A stretch of 6,613 bases of DNA from NCBI GenBank assembly GCA_021153285.1, contig JAGKTT010000071.1, positions 1 through 6,613 on the forward strand, in the 5' to 3' direction. Origin of the DNA: Bacteroidia bacterium (GTDB taxonomy: Bacteria; Bacteroidota; Bacteroidia; Bacteroidales; UBA932). Every line of letters begins with the position of its first letter. Within the stretch, counting starts at the first letter, position 1. Shown piece by piece: positions 1 to 6,540 of this stretch. A program made the position numbers and the translations under genes. Below the pieces are notes generated by a model. The model searched no databases, was not told the origin of the DNA, and worked only from the letters and a program-made list of their open reading frames with translations.

Positions 1-35
1 CTCTTTCTACCTGTAACTTGACAAACCTTTGCCAT
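1..35 (-). CDS. rpmB: 50S ribosomal protein L28, N-terminal fragment (cut by window edge)
   Basis: Reading leftwards from an ATG at 33-35, the first 11 codons give MAKVCQVTGRK, after which the window ends. This matches the usual start of bacterial L28 (Met, small residue, basic residue, V/I-C, then a V-T-G-K/R motif). L28 is a small basic protein of the large ribosomal subunit. The gene lies 75 nt downstream of lepB on the same strand, so it may be read from the thrS operon, from its own promoter, or both. There is no SD before the ATG, as for most genes here. Only 11 residues are visible, so the call rests on a short but characteristic motif. Confidence 0.8.
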   Translation of the reverse strand, partial: MAKVCQVTGRK

Positions 36-75
36 TGTATATAACTTTTTTAATTAATTCATTATTAGCGGGCTG

Positions 76-109
76 CAAATATCGCATAAAAAAATTGCAA
101 TTGCAAAAA
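76..109 (-). promoter_or_regulatory. Possible Bacteroidota-type promoter for rpmB
   Basis: On the minus strand TTTTTG (104-109) is followed 20 nt later by GATATTTG (76-83). This resembles the Bacteroidota pattern of a TTTG-like -33 element and a TAnnTTTG -7 element, with one mismatch in the -7 box. It starts just after the lepB stop codon and would give a leader of roughly 35 nt before the rpmB ATG. The -33 part overlaps a 12-bp palindrome at 95-106. Transcription has not been shown. Confidence 0.4.
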
Positions 110-110
110 T

Positions 111-1454
111 TTACACAAATTTGAAGAACCTGCGCCATCTTATATTCTTCGGGAACTCCTTGTTCCCATCGATTGAGAGCCAGATCAATGCGGGTTTTCC
201 TACAATATGATCTTCAGGTACGAATCCCCAATATCGAGAGTCGAGAGAATTGTGCCTGTTGTCTCCCATCATAAAGTAATAATCCTGTGCGAATTCGTAG
301 CTTCGAGCTTCTTCTCCGTTTATGAAGATCTTTCCGTCCTTGATTTCGAGATCATTGCCTTCATAAGAAGTAATTATCCTTTGATAAAGAGGAAGATTCT
401 CCATTGTCAGCTCCACTTCAGTTCCTTTTGAGGGAATCCATAGCGGCCCGAAATTATCTCTTGTCCATCTGTAGTCAGGTGAGAACGGAAAGATTGTCTT
501 GTCGGAATCCGGATAGTCAGCCGGCCAGACATCTATGTTCTGAGTCACTGATACTACATTAGGGAAAGTCTTTACAGTTTCAAGCATCTCTGCTGTCAGA
601 GGTAGTGCCGGATACCCCGGAAGCTGCTGGTCAAACCAGATTTCAGATACATTTACTCCGAGCTTGTCAAGATTTACAGGATTTATTCTCTGTCCTGTTG
701 TCACGACCTGATATGAGTTCTGAACTCCAGGCCATACTTCCTGAGGATTCGAATTTATATATACCCGTCCGTCTCTGATCTCGAGAGTATCGCCTGCCAC
801 AGCTACACATCTCTTGACATAATGGTCTTTCTTATCCGACGGTCTAACTTTCACATCACCATAAAGCCTATAAGCATAATCGCGACCGTATGTTCTGATG
901 ATAGTATAGTAATCTGCCGCTGGTTCGCGGACGAAAACTGTGTCACCGTGAGGAAAACCGAATACCACATAATCTCCTTCCTCTACCTTTCGGAAGCCTT
1001 TAAGCCTCTTATAGTCACTCTGAATCAGTGTGGAATATGATTCCTTGCTACCGATTACATTGTGGGTGAAAGGTATGGTCAAAGGTGTCTGAGGCATCTT
1101 AGGACCATATGAGAGTTTGCTCACAAACAGATGGTCACCTGTATAGAGCGAACTTTCCATTGAAGATGAAGGAATCTTGAAAGCCTGGAAAAAGAAGGTA
1201 TTGATGAATGTTACAACGACAACTGCAAAGATAATGGCATCAAGCCAGTCAAGCAGGGCGTTTCTCTTCTCTCCTTCCTTGTATTCCTTTTTCCAGAACA
1301 GCCACTTCACCTTTCGGGTAATATGTCCGTCGAAAATCGGAATCAATCCGAAGAGCCACCAATAGTTTCCGAGCCAGATTACCCACAGAATGTAAAGGAC
1401 TGCCCAGAAGCCGAACCTTACCCATTTATTGTGGTATAATTCCTTCAAGCTCAT
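111..1454 (-). CDS. lepB: Signal peptidase I (LepB), Bacteroidota long form
   Basis: This 447-residue protein is the type I signal peptidase, which removes signal peptides from exported proteins on the outer face of the inner membrane. Two hydrophobic segments lie near residues 16-40 and 70-91, separated by a basic stretch, as in the two-helix LepB topology. The nucleophile is Ser98 in KIPSSSM. The general base is Lys214 in HYVKRCVAVAGD. The conserved box GDNRHNSLDSRYWG lies at 397-410. About 170 residues separate the lysine box from the GDNR box, much more than in minimal bacterial forms; family members in Bacteroidota commonly carry such an insert. The start lies 9 nt after the rplT stop, so the gene is almost certainly cotranscribed with the ribosomal protein genes. 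There is no SD before the ATG. The catalytic residues are intact, so an active enzyme is expected. Confidence 0.96.
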   Translation of the reverse strand: MSLKELYHNKWVRFGFWAVLYILWVIWLGNYWWLFGLIPIFDGHITRKVKWLFWKKEYKEGEKRNALLDWLDAIIFAVVVVTFINTFFFQAFKIPSSSMESSLYTGDHLFVSKLSYGPKMPQTPLTIPFTHNVIGSKESYSTLIQSDYKRLKGFRKVEEGDYVVFGFPHGDTVFVREPAADYYTIIRTYGRDYAYRLYGDVKVRPSDKKDHYVKRCVAVAGDTLEIRDGRVYINSNPQEVWPGVQNSYQVVTTGQRINPVNLDKLGVNVSEIWFDQQLPGYPALPLTAEMLETVKTFPNVVSVTQNIDVWPADYPDSDKTIFPFSPDYRWTRDNFGPLWIPSKGTEVELTMENLPLYQRIITSYEGNDLEIKDGKIFINGEEARSYEFAQDYYFMMGDNRHNSLDSRYWGFVPEDHIVGKPALIWLSIDGNKEFPKNIRWRRFFKFV

Positions 1455-1463
1455 CAGCCAAAA

Positions 1464-1808
1464 TTATTTTACAGAATTGATGATAGCCTCAAATGCCTGA
1501 GGATTGTTCATAGCAAGGTCTGCAAGAACTTTGCGGTTCAAACCGATATTCTGCTTAGCAATGCGACCCATAAGCTGAGAATAAGTCATACCGTACTGAC
1601 GTGCGGCTGCGTTGATTCTCTGGATCCAGAGTGCACGGAATGTGCGCTTCTTGTTCTTACGATCACGGTAAGCATATGTAAGACCCTTCTCATAGGTGTT
1701 CTTTGCTACCGTCCAAACGTTCTTTCTTGAAAGAAAATTACCGCGGGTTCTCTTAAGAATCTTCTTGCGGCGTGCCCTTGAGGCAACTGAATTTACCGAT
1801 CTTGGCAT
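1464..1808 (-). CDS. rplT: 50S ribosomal protein L20
   Basis: The 114-residue protein starts MPRSVNSVASRARRKKILK and contains the L20 core around residues 50-70 (RKNKKRTFRALWIQRINAA). This length and composition are usual for L20: a long, very basic N-terminal extension of about 60 residues that threads into 23S rRNA, then a compact C-terminal domain. L20 is needed early in 50S assembly. In E. coli and Bacillus it also represses its own operon by binding mRNA that imitates its rRNA site. Here the gene follows rpmI after a 91-nt gap containing a hairpin that could serve this purpose. No SD precedes the ATG. Confidence 0.98.
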   Translation of the reverse strand: MPRSVNSVASRARRKKILKRTRGNFLSRKNVWTVAKNTYEKGLTYAYRDRKNKKRTFRALWIQRINAAARQYGMTYSQLMGRIAKQNIGLNRKVLADLAMNNPQAFEAIINSVK

Positions 1809-1824
1809 AAATTTAACTGGTTTA

Positions 1825-1866
1825 TGGAGGCAGTGTCCGTCATCGGAGCTTTCTTACTGCGTTCCA
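1825..1866 (-). promoter_or_regulatory. Structured rpmI-rplT intergenic hairpin, candidate L20 control element
   Basis: Read on the minus strand, TGGA (1863-1866) pairs with TCCA (1825-1828), GCAGT (1856-1860) with ACTGC (1830-1834), and TCCG (1844-1847) with CGGA (1836-1839) around an ATGA tetraloop. The helices are separated by a small AC/C internal loop and a lopsided internal loop (eight nt, AAGAAAGC, against one C). The hairpin ends 16 nt before the rplT ATG. No T-tract follows, so it is not a terminator. Its position suits translational control of rplT by L20, by analogy with known L20 autoregulation. The function is inferred and I have no covariation evidence. Confidence 0.45.
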
Positions 1867-1899
1867 AGTTTGACTTAATTTACTTTTGTAATCCGAAAA

Positions 1900-2094
1900 T
1901 TACATACCCAACAAAGCTTTGACTCTCTTCTCGTCAACATTGGCAACGAGTGCAATGTGAGTCAAATTTCTCTTCTGCTTCTTGGTCTTCTTTGTGAGAA
2001 TGTGGCTCTTGAAAGCGTGCTTTCTCTTAACTTTTCCCGTTCCGGTAAGCGTAAAGCGCTTTTTTGAACCGGAGTTGGTCTTAATCTTTGGCAT
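1900..2094 (-). CDS. rpmI: 50S ribosomal protein L35
   Basis: The 64-residue, very basic protein starts MPKIKTNSGSKKRF and contains KRKHAFKSHILTKKTKKQKR, the L35 hallmark; the family is usually about 65 residues long. L35 is a small component of the large ribosomal subunit. It sits in the conserved order infC-rpmI-rplT, 48 nt after the infC stop. The leader before the ATG is A/T-rich and has no SD, as expected for Bacteroidota. Confidence 0.98.
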   Translation of the reverse strand: MPKIKTNSGSKKRFTLTGTGKVKRKHAFKSHILTKKTKKQKRNLTHIALVANVDEKRVKALLGM

Positions 2095-2142
2095 AGTTAA
2101 ATTTGATTTAGTTAATAATTATTTGTTATCCAATCTCTTGGA

Positions 2143-2745
2143 TTACTTTTTCTTCAGAGGTGCAATCATCATAATCATCCTCTTTCCTTCAAGCTTAGGC
2201 ATCTGTTCTGCTCTTCCATACTCTTCGAGTTCTACAGCAAAACGGAGAAGAAGCTTCTCTCCTTGATCTGCGTAGATTATCGAACGTCCCTTGAAGAAGA
2301 CGGAAGCCTTGACCTTTGAGCCTTCCTGCAGGAACTCCTGAGCGTGCTTGAGCTTGAACTGGAAATCGTGCTCGTCTGTATTCGGTCCGAAACGGATTTC
2401 CTTGATGACTATCTTGGCAGCATTGGCCTTCATCTCCTTTGCCTTCTTCTTCTGCTGATAAAGGAATTTCTGATAGTCGATGATCTTACATACAGGAGGA
2501 TCGGCTTTCGCACTTATCTCCACCAGATCAAGACCTTGCTCATCAGCCATCCTCAAGGCATCCCTGAGTGAGAAAACACCCTGCTCGGGAATATTTTCTC
2601 CTACAAGACGTACCTGAGAAGCTGTGATCTCCTCGTTGATTCTCAATCCGTCGTCGTCCTTCTTTACATTGTTAGGCCTCTGGCCTGGACGAGCGCTTGG
2701 TCTTGGGCCCATAGGGCGTGGACCAGGTTTAAATGGTGCTGCGAT
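2143..2745 (-). CDS. infC: Translation initiation factor IF-3, starting at a rare ATC codon
   Basis: IF3 binds the 30S subunit, prevents premature 50S joining and checks the start codon and initiator tRNA. The N domain begins at RINEEI (about residue 35), contains LDLVEIS and PPVCKIIDYQKFLYQ, and is joined by a lysine-rich linker to the C domain (IKEIRFGPNTDEHD onward), which ends in MIAPLKKK. I place the start at the ATC at 2743-2745. The first ATG in frame (2710-2712) has no SD, whereas AGGAGG at 2754-2759 lies exactly 8 nt before the ATC. A TAG at 2758-2760 closes the frame, and no ATG, GTG or TTG lies between. The extra 11 codons (AAPFKPGPRP after the initiator) continue the Pro/Arg-rich N-terminus smoothly. 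The product is then 200 residues; starting at the ATG would give 189. IF3 discriminates against rare starts, so the codon probably provides negative autoregulation, as AUU does in E. coli. The gene lies 41 nt after thrS. Confidence 0.95.
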   Translation of the reverse strand: MAAPFKPGPRPMGPRPSARPGQRPNNVKKDDDGLRINEEITASQVRLVGENIPEQGVFSLRDALRMADEQGLDLVEISAKADPPVCKIIDYQKFLYQQKKKAKEMKANAAKIVIKEIRFGPNTDEHDFQFKLKHAQEFLQEGSKVKASVFFKGRSIIYADQGEKLLLRFAVELEEYGRAEQMPKLEGKRMIMMIAPLKKK

Positions 2746-2760
2746 AAATAAGTCCTCCTA
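2743..2760 (-). promoter_or_regulatory. Strong SD plus ATC start: infC translation-control site
   Basis: The minus strand reads TAGGAGGACTTATTTATC. AGGAGG (2754-2759) matches the core of the 16S rRNA 3' end and sits 8 nt from the ATC, a good distance. No other gene in the window has an SD of this strength. A strong SD may compensate for the poor start codon and leave that codon as the step sensed by IF3. Confidence 0.82.
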
Positions 2761-2786
2761 TAAGTTAAGTTATTAATATATAACGT

Positions 2787-4745
2787 CTACGACAGCTGAT
2801 CCTTGATTTCATTGCTTACCAGAGCAACAAAGTCTTCAACTGGCATAGAACCTGCGTCAATTCCTCCCTGTCTTCTGACAGAAACCGTACCTTCAGTCAT
2901 TTCCTTTTCACCTACAATCACAAGGAAAGGAATCCTCTTGAGCTCACTCTCACGGATTCTCTTGCCGAGGGTTTCATTCCTGTCATCTACGGCGGCGCGA
3001 ATATCGGAATTATTCAGCAAATTGCAAACTTTTTTTGCATATTCCTCGTATTTTTCGCTGACTGGCACGATGTTAACCTGATCCGGAGTCAGCCAAAGAG
3101 GAAGCTTTCCACCTGTATGCTCGAGAAGCACTGCCACAAATCTCTCAAGAGATCCGAACGGTGCACGATGAATCATCACAGGACGATGCTTCTGATTGTC
3201 GTTACCGATATATTCAAGTTCGAAACGCTCAGGGAGATTATAATCTACCTGAATAGTACCGAGCTGCCACTTTCTTCCGATAGCATCCTTCACCATAAAG
3301 TCGAGCTTAGGTCCATAGAAAGCAGCTTCACCATACTCTACGACAGTATTGAGTCCTTTCTCCGAAGCAGCCTCGATGATAGCTGACTCAGCCTTTGCCC
3401 AATTCTCGTCAGTACCGATATACTTTTCCTTGTTATTAGGATCACGAAGAGAAATCTGAGCCACATAATCCTTGAAGTCAAGAGTCTTGAACACATAAAG
3501 GATAATGTCGATGACCTTGCAGAATTCCTCCTTGATCTGATCAGGACGACAGAAGAGATGAGCATCATCCTGGGTAAAACTTCTTACACGGGTAAGTCCG
3601 TGAAGCTCACCGCTCTGCTCATAACGATATACTGTACCGAACTCAGCAAGTCTGAGAGGGAGATCCTTGTATGAACGAGGCTTTGTCCTGTAAATCTCAC
3701 AGTGGTGAGGACAGTTCATAGGCTTGAGGAGATATTCCTCTCCCTCCTGCGGCGTATGGATAGGCTGGAATGAGTCTTTTCCGTACTTTGCATAGTGACC
3801 TGAAGTCACATAAAGATCCTTGTTTCCGATGTGAGGAGTGATTACAGGAAGGTATCCATATGATTTCTGGAGCTTCTTGAGGAAGTTTTCGAGACGCTCA
3901 CGGAGGGCTGCACCCTTAGGCAGCCACATCGGAAGTCCCTGTCCTACTCTCTGAGAGAATGTAAAGAGCTCCATCTCCTTACCGATCTTTCTATGGTCAC
4001 GCTTCTTAGCCTCCTCGAGCATTGCAAGATACTCATCAAGCATAGACTTCTTAGGGAAGGTCACGCCATATACACGGGTAAGCATAGGTCTCTTCTCATC
4101 ACCTCTCCAATAAGCACCGGCAATCGCTGTAAGCTTGACTGCCTTGATAACTGAAGTATCCTTGAGATGAGGTCCACGGCAAAGGTCTGTAAAGTCACCG
4201 TTTGTATAGAAAGTGATAGTACCATCCTCAAGTTCGCTGATAAGCTCGCATTTGTATTCATCGCCCTTCTCGGTAAATGTCTTGAGTGCCTCATCCTTTG
4301 AAACCTCTGTCCTTATGAAAGGATTCTTCTGACGAGCAAGTTCGATCATCTTGTCCTCAATAGCCTTGAGGTCAGCCTCTACGAGATTCTTGTCACCGAA
4401 ATCCACATCATAATAGAATCCTGTCTCCACTGCAGGTCCGATACCGAACTTCACTCCAGGGTAAAGAGCCTCGAGAGCAGCTGCAAGAAGATGTGATGAC
4501 GAGTGCCAGAAAACGTGCTTAGCCTCAGCATCCTCCCACTTGTGGAGTCTGATGGCCGCATCCTCATTGATCGGACGGGTCACATCATATATTGTACCTT
4601 TTCCTGTCGTGTCAGCAGCCGTGATTACAGTCGCAGCCAATACATCGGCCGCCAGTCTTGGGCTTATGCTGTTCGCAATATCAAACGCAGAGACACCGTT
4701 TTCGAACTGTCTCACGCTACCGTCAGGAAATGTAATATTAATCAT
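2787..4745 (-). CDS. thrS: Threonyl-tRNA synthetase
   Basis: This 652-residue class II synthetase attaches threonine to tRNA-Thr. It has the complete bacterial domain set. A TGS domain occupies about residues 1-60. The editing domain carries HSSSH (His81, His85) and Cys189 in TDLCRGPH and removes mischarged serine. The catalytic core has zinc ligands Cys345 (MNCPHH), His396 (QDDAHLF) and His526 (MIHRAPFGSLERF, motif 3). An anticodon-binding domain runs from about 552 to the end. All key residues are present and the length is normal. It is the first gene of the operon, with a promoter-like box about 50 nt upstream. No SD precedes the ATG. The roughly 45-nt leader has no T-box and is too short for one, so any control must differ from the Firmicutes system. 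Confidence 0.98.
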   Translation of the reverse strand: MINITFPDGSVRQFENGVSAFDIANSISPRLAADVLAATVITAADTTGKGTIYDVTRPINEDAAIRLHKWEDAEAKHVFWHSSSHLLAAALEALYPGVKFGIGPAVETGFYYDVDFGDKNLVEADLKAIEDKMIELARQKNPFIRTEVSKDEALKTFTEKGDEYKCELISELEDGTITFYTNGDFTDLCRGPHLKDTSVIKAVKLTAIAGAYWRGDEKRPMLTRVYGVTFPKKSMLDEYLAMLEEAKKRDHRKIGKEMELFTFSQRVGQGLPMWLPKGAALRERLENFLKKLQKSYGYLPVITPHIGNKDLYVTSGHYAKYGKDSFQPIHTPQEGEEYLLKPMNCPHHCEIYRTKPRSYKDLPLRLAEFGTVYRYEQSGELHGLTRVRSFTQDDAHLFCRPDQIKEEFCKVIDIILYVFKTLDFKDYVAQISLRDPNNKEKYIGTDENWAKAESAIIEAASEKGLNTVVEYGEAAFYGPKLDFMVKDAIGRKWQLGTIQVDYNLPERFELEYIGNDNQKHRPVMIHRAPFGSLERFVAVLLEHTGGKLPLWLTPDQVNIVPVSEKYEEYAKKVCNLLNNSDIRAAVDDRNETLGKRIRESELKRIPFLVIVGEKEMTEGTVSVRRQGGIDAGSMPVEDFVALVSNEIKDQLS

Positions 4746-4794
4746 ATCGTGCTATAATTTATGTTATAAAACAAGTCTTATCAATCCAAGGATG

Positions 4795-4802
4795 CAAAGG
4801 TA
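4795..4802 (-). promoter_or_regulatory. Bacteroidota -7 promoter box for thrS operon
   Basis: The minus strand reads TACCTTTG, a full match to TAnnTTTG, followed by C. It lies 49 nt before the thrS ATG, giving an estimated leader of about 45 nt. I see no clear TTTG-like -33 element at the right distance, which is common for this loosely conserved element. Confidence 0.6.
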
Positions 4803-4814
4803 CGAATTTTTTCT

Positions 4815-4822
4815 TATCTTTG
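4815..4822 (+). promoter_or_regulatory. Bacteroidota -7 promoter box for DUF4199-GT2 pair
   Basis: The plus strand reads TATCTTTG, a full match to TAnnTTTG, 20 nt before the ATG at 4843. The leader would be only about 15 nt. It faces away from the thrS box with 12 nt between them, so the two promoters would share polymerase contact space. No good -33 element is visible. Confidence 0.6.
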
Positions 4823-4842
4823 TTCCATAATATCATAGGAAT

Positions 4843-5400
4843 ATGGAACAAAATGTAATTCAGAAGAATATCGGTACTCCTGCCGGAATATACGGTCTGG
4901 TTCTGGGTATGATTTCGTCGGCATATCTGCTCATTACTCAATGGATGGTTATGGCAGAGTGGCCGGCATTTTCAGTGATGCTTCTGAATATGGTGCTTTG
5001 GGTATTGAAAACCGGTGGATGCCTGATGATAATGCTTGCATTCATCAGGAGATTCTCGTCCGAACATCCTCAGGCACAGAGAAGCGCCATCTTTCAGGCC
5101 GGAATGCTGCTATCCATCCTGTCCGCGATAGTATATTCCGCATTTTCATTTGCATATACAGCTTATATCTGCCCGGAATATTTTGCAGAACAGATAGAAA
5201 CAGTACTGCAGCAGCTTACTCCTCATATGGATTCAAATACAGCTGCCGCAATGGAAAAATCAATGCAGAATTTCCCGCAGATGACATTCTTTTCAAACCT
5301 TATATACTGCTTCGTATACGGAACAATTCTTTCCTACATCATTTCAAGGTATATTCCAGGAAAAGAGAATTCTACCGGGGACAAAACTGAAGAACAATAA
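4843..5400 (+). CDS. DUF4199-family integral membrane protein
   Basis: This 185-residue protein has four likely transmembrane helices near residues 14-36, 45-68, 84-110 and 148-171. A soluble, partly acidic loop lies between helices 3 and 4 (about 111-147), and the tail is hydrophilic (GKENSTGDKTEEQ). I see no catalytic motif and no cleavable signal peptide. Length, topology and context fit DUF4199, a family of unknown function common in Bacteroidota and often found directly before a GT2 gene, as here. Only 3 nt separate its stop from the GT2 start, so the two are surely cotranscribed. A role as membrane partner of that glycosyltransferase is a guess from context. An AGGA lies just 2 nt before the ATG, too close to be a good SD. 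Confidence 0.8.
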   Translation: MEQNVIQKNIGTPAGIYGLVLGMISSAYLLITQWMVMAEWPAFSVMLLNMVLWVLKTGGCLMIMLAFIRRFSSEHPQAQRSAIFQAGMLLSILSAIVYSAFSFAYTAYICPEYFAEQIETVLQQLTPHMDSNTAAAMEKSMQNFPQMTFFSNLIYCFVYGTILSYIISRYIPGKENSTGDKTEEQ

Positions 5401-5403
5401 GTT

Positions 5404-6366
5404 ATGACATACGAAAAAGACCTATCAATCGTCATCTCTCTCTTCAATGAGGAAGAATCCCTTCCCGAACTCATCAGCTGGATCGAGAAGGTTATGACCA
5501 CTAACGGCTATAAGTATGAAATTATTATGATAGATGACGGAAGCCGTGACAGATCCTGGAGCATCATCAAGGAATTGTCAGATAAGAATCCTTGCATAAG
5601 GGGCATTTCCTTCAGGCGCAATTACGGCAAGTCTGCAGCTCTGTTCCACGGATTCAAAGCAGCGGAGGGTCGTGTAGTCATCACAATGGATGCTGATCTT
5701 CAGGATTCTCCTGACGAAATTCCTGAGCTTTACAGGATGGTCATTGAAGATGGCTATGACATTGTTTCAGGATGGAAAAAGCAGAGATTCGACAACAAAC
5801 TGACAAAGAATCTGCCTTCAAAACTGTACAACTGGACAGCACGAAAGATTACGGGAATAAAGTTGCACGATATGAACTGCGGTCTGAAGGCATATAGAAA
5901 CGAGGTGGTAAAACACATCGAGGTCTACGGAGAAATGCACAGATATATTCCTTATCTGGCAAAGAATGCAGGCTTCAGCAAAATCACCGAGAAGCCAGTC
6001 CAGCACCAGAAAAGAAAGTATGGTGTCAGCAAATTCGGTCTGGAAAGATTCGTCAACGGATTCCTCGATCTTATATCACTTTGGTTCCTGAGTACATTCG
6101 GAAAGAAACCGATGCACTTCTTTGGTTTTACTGGAATCCTTATGTTCCTGATCGGCGGTTTTATGACTATATGGGTAATCGCAGAAAAGCTGATACAACA
6201 GGGCAGAGGATTGGTCTTCAGACCAGTGACGGAGCAACCTTTGTTCTATCTTGCGCTTCTTGCAGTAGTTCTGGGCTTTCAGCTTTTCCTCGCAGGATTC
6301 ATCTGCGAAATGGTATCACGAAACAGTCAGGAACGCAACAAATACAATATCAAAGAAGAATTTTAA
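5404..6366 (+). CDS. Family 2 glycosyltransferase, polyprenyl-phosphate (DPM1/GtrB/ArnC-like) type
   Basis: This 320-residue protein has a cytoplasmic GT-A domain (about 1-225) and two C-terminal transmembrane helices (about 237-260 and 279-302). Visible motifs are ISLFNEEESLPEL near the start, IDDGSRD (nucleotide binding, about 43-49), the metal-binding MDADLQDSPDE (95-105), DMNCGLKAY (156-164), GEMHRYIP (176-183) and RKYGVSKFG (204-212). These are the signatures of enzymes that move a sugar from a nucleotide donor to a polyprenyl phosphate at the inner face of the membrane, such as dolichol-phosphate mannose synthase, GtrB and ArnC. The sugar and the final acceptor cannot be read from the sequence. 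The gene is the second of a two-gene unit and is followed by a terminator. All motifs are intact. Confidence 0.93.
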   Translation: MTYEKDLSIVISLFNEEESLPELISWIEKVMTTNGYKYEIIMIDDGSRDRSWSIIKELSDKNPCIRGISFRRNYGKSAALFHGFKAAEGRVVITMDADLQDSPDEIPELYRMVIEDGYDIVSGWKKQRFDNKLTKNLPSKLYNWTARKITGIKLHDMNCGLKAYRNEVVKHIEVYGEMHRYIPYLAKNAGFSKITEKPVQHQKRKYGVSKFGLERFVNGFLDLISLWFLSTFGKKPMHFFGFTGILMFLIGGFMTIWVIAEKLIQQGRGLVFRPVTEQPLFYLALLAVVLGFQLFLAGFICEMVSRNSQERNKYNIKEEF

Positions 6367-6392
6367 AAACTCCTGAGAAATAGGTTCAGAGC

Positions 6393-6432
6393 TGCAGGTT
6401 TATAGCCTTTCATATAAACCTGCATTTTATTT
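6393..6432 (+). terminator. Intrinsic terminator of the DUF4199-GT2 unit
   Basis: A perfect 12-bp stem, TGCAGGTTTATA (6393-6404) with TATAAACCTGCA (6413-6424), encloses an 8-nt loop and is followed by TTTTATTT. It starts 26 nt after the GT2 stop. There is no T-tract in the opposite direction, so it serves the plus strand only. Confidence 0.9.
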
Positions 6433-6497
6433 ATACAAATAATAAATATAATACAAAGGTCAATTCAAAGACTTCGGAAATACCTCTGTCGTTATAC

Positions 6498-6540
6498 ATA
6501 CGAAAACACCCTGCCATCGGATGATGACAGGGTGTCGTAT
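6498..6540 (-). terminator. Terminator of the rRNA operon, after 5S rRNA
   Basis: Stem arms 6523-6535 and 6506-6518 form 13 pairs around a 4-nt loop. The pair 6514/6527 is G-U in minus-strand RNA but C-A in plus-strand RNA, which favours minus-strand use. TTTT follows the stem. The outer ATACG/CGTAT arms (6498-6502, 6536-6540) can extend the stem, with three of the T bases left as a bulge. It lies 6 nt beyond the 5S 3' end. Confidence 0.85.

Noticed and set aside
88..106. Strong terminator after lepB
   Set aside because: The T-tract is good, but the palindrome gives only a 4-bp stem with a 4-nt loop, too weak to call alone.
1881..1888. TACTTTTG on the plus strand, a formal match to the -7 box
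   Set aside because: It would drive transcription antisense to rpmI with no gene ahead; the motif is short and A/T-rich, so chance is likely.
2143..2712. infC starting at the ATG (189 residues)
   Set aside because: No SD lies near this ATG, and the strong SD is 41 nt upstream, at the right distance only for the ATC.
3338..3568. Open frame inside thrS (and similar frames within lepB, infC and GT2)
   Set aside because: These overlap well-supported genes in other frames, have no family likeness and look like shadows.
4746..4794. T-box or tRNA-like operator before thrS
   Set aside because: The leader is only about 45 nt, with no T-box sequence and no convincing anticodon-like hairpin.
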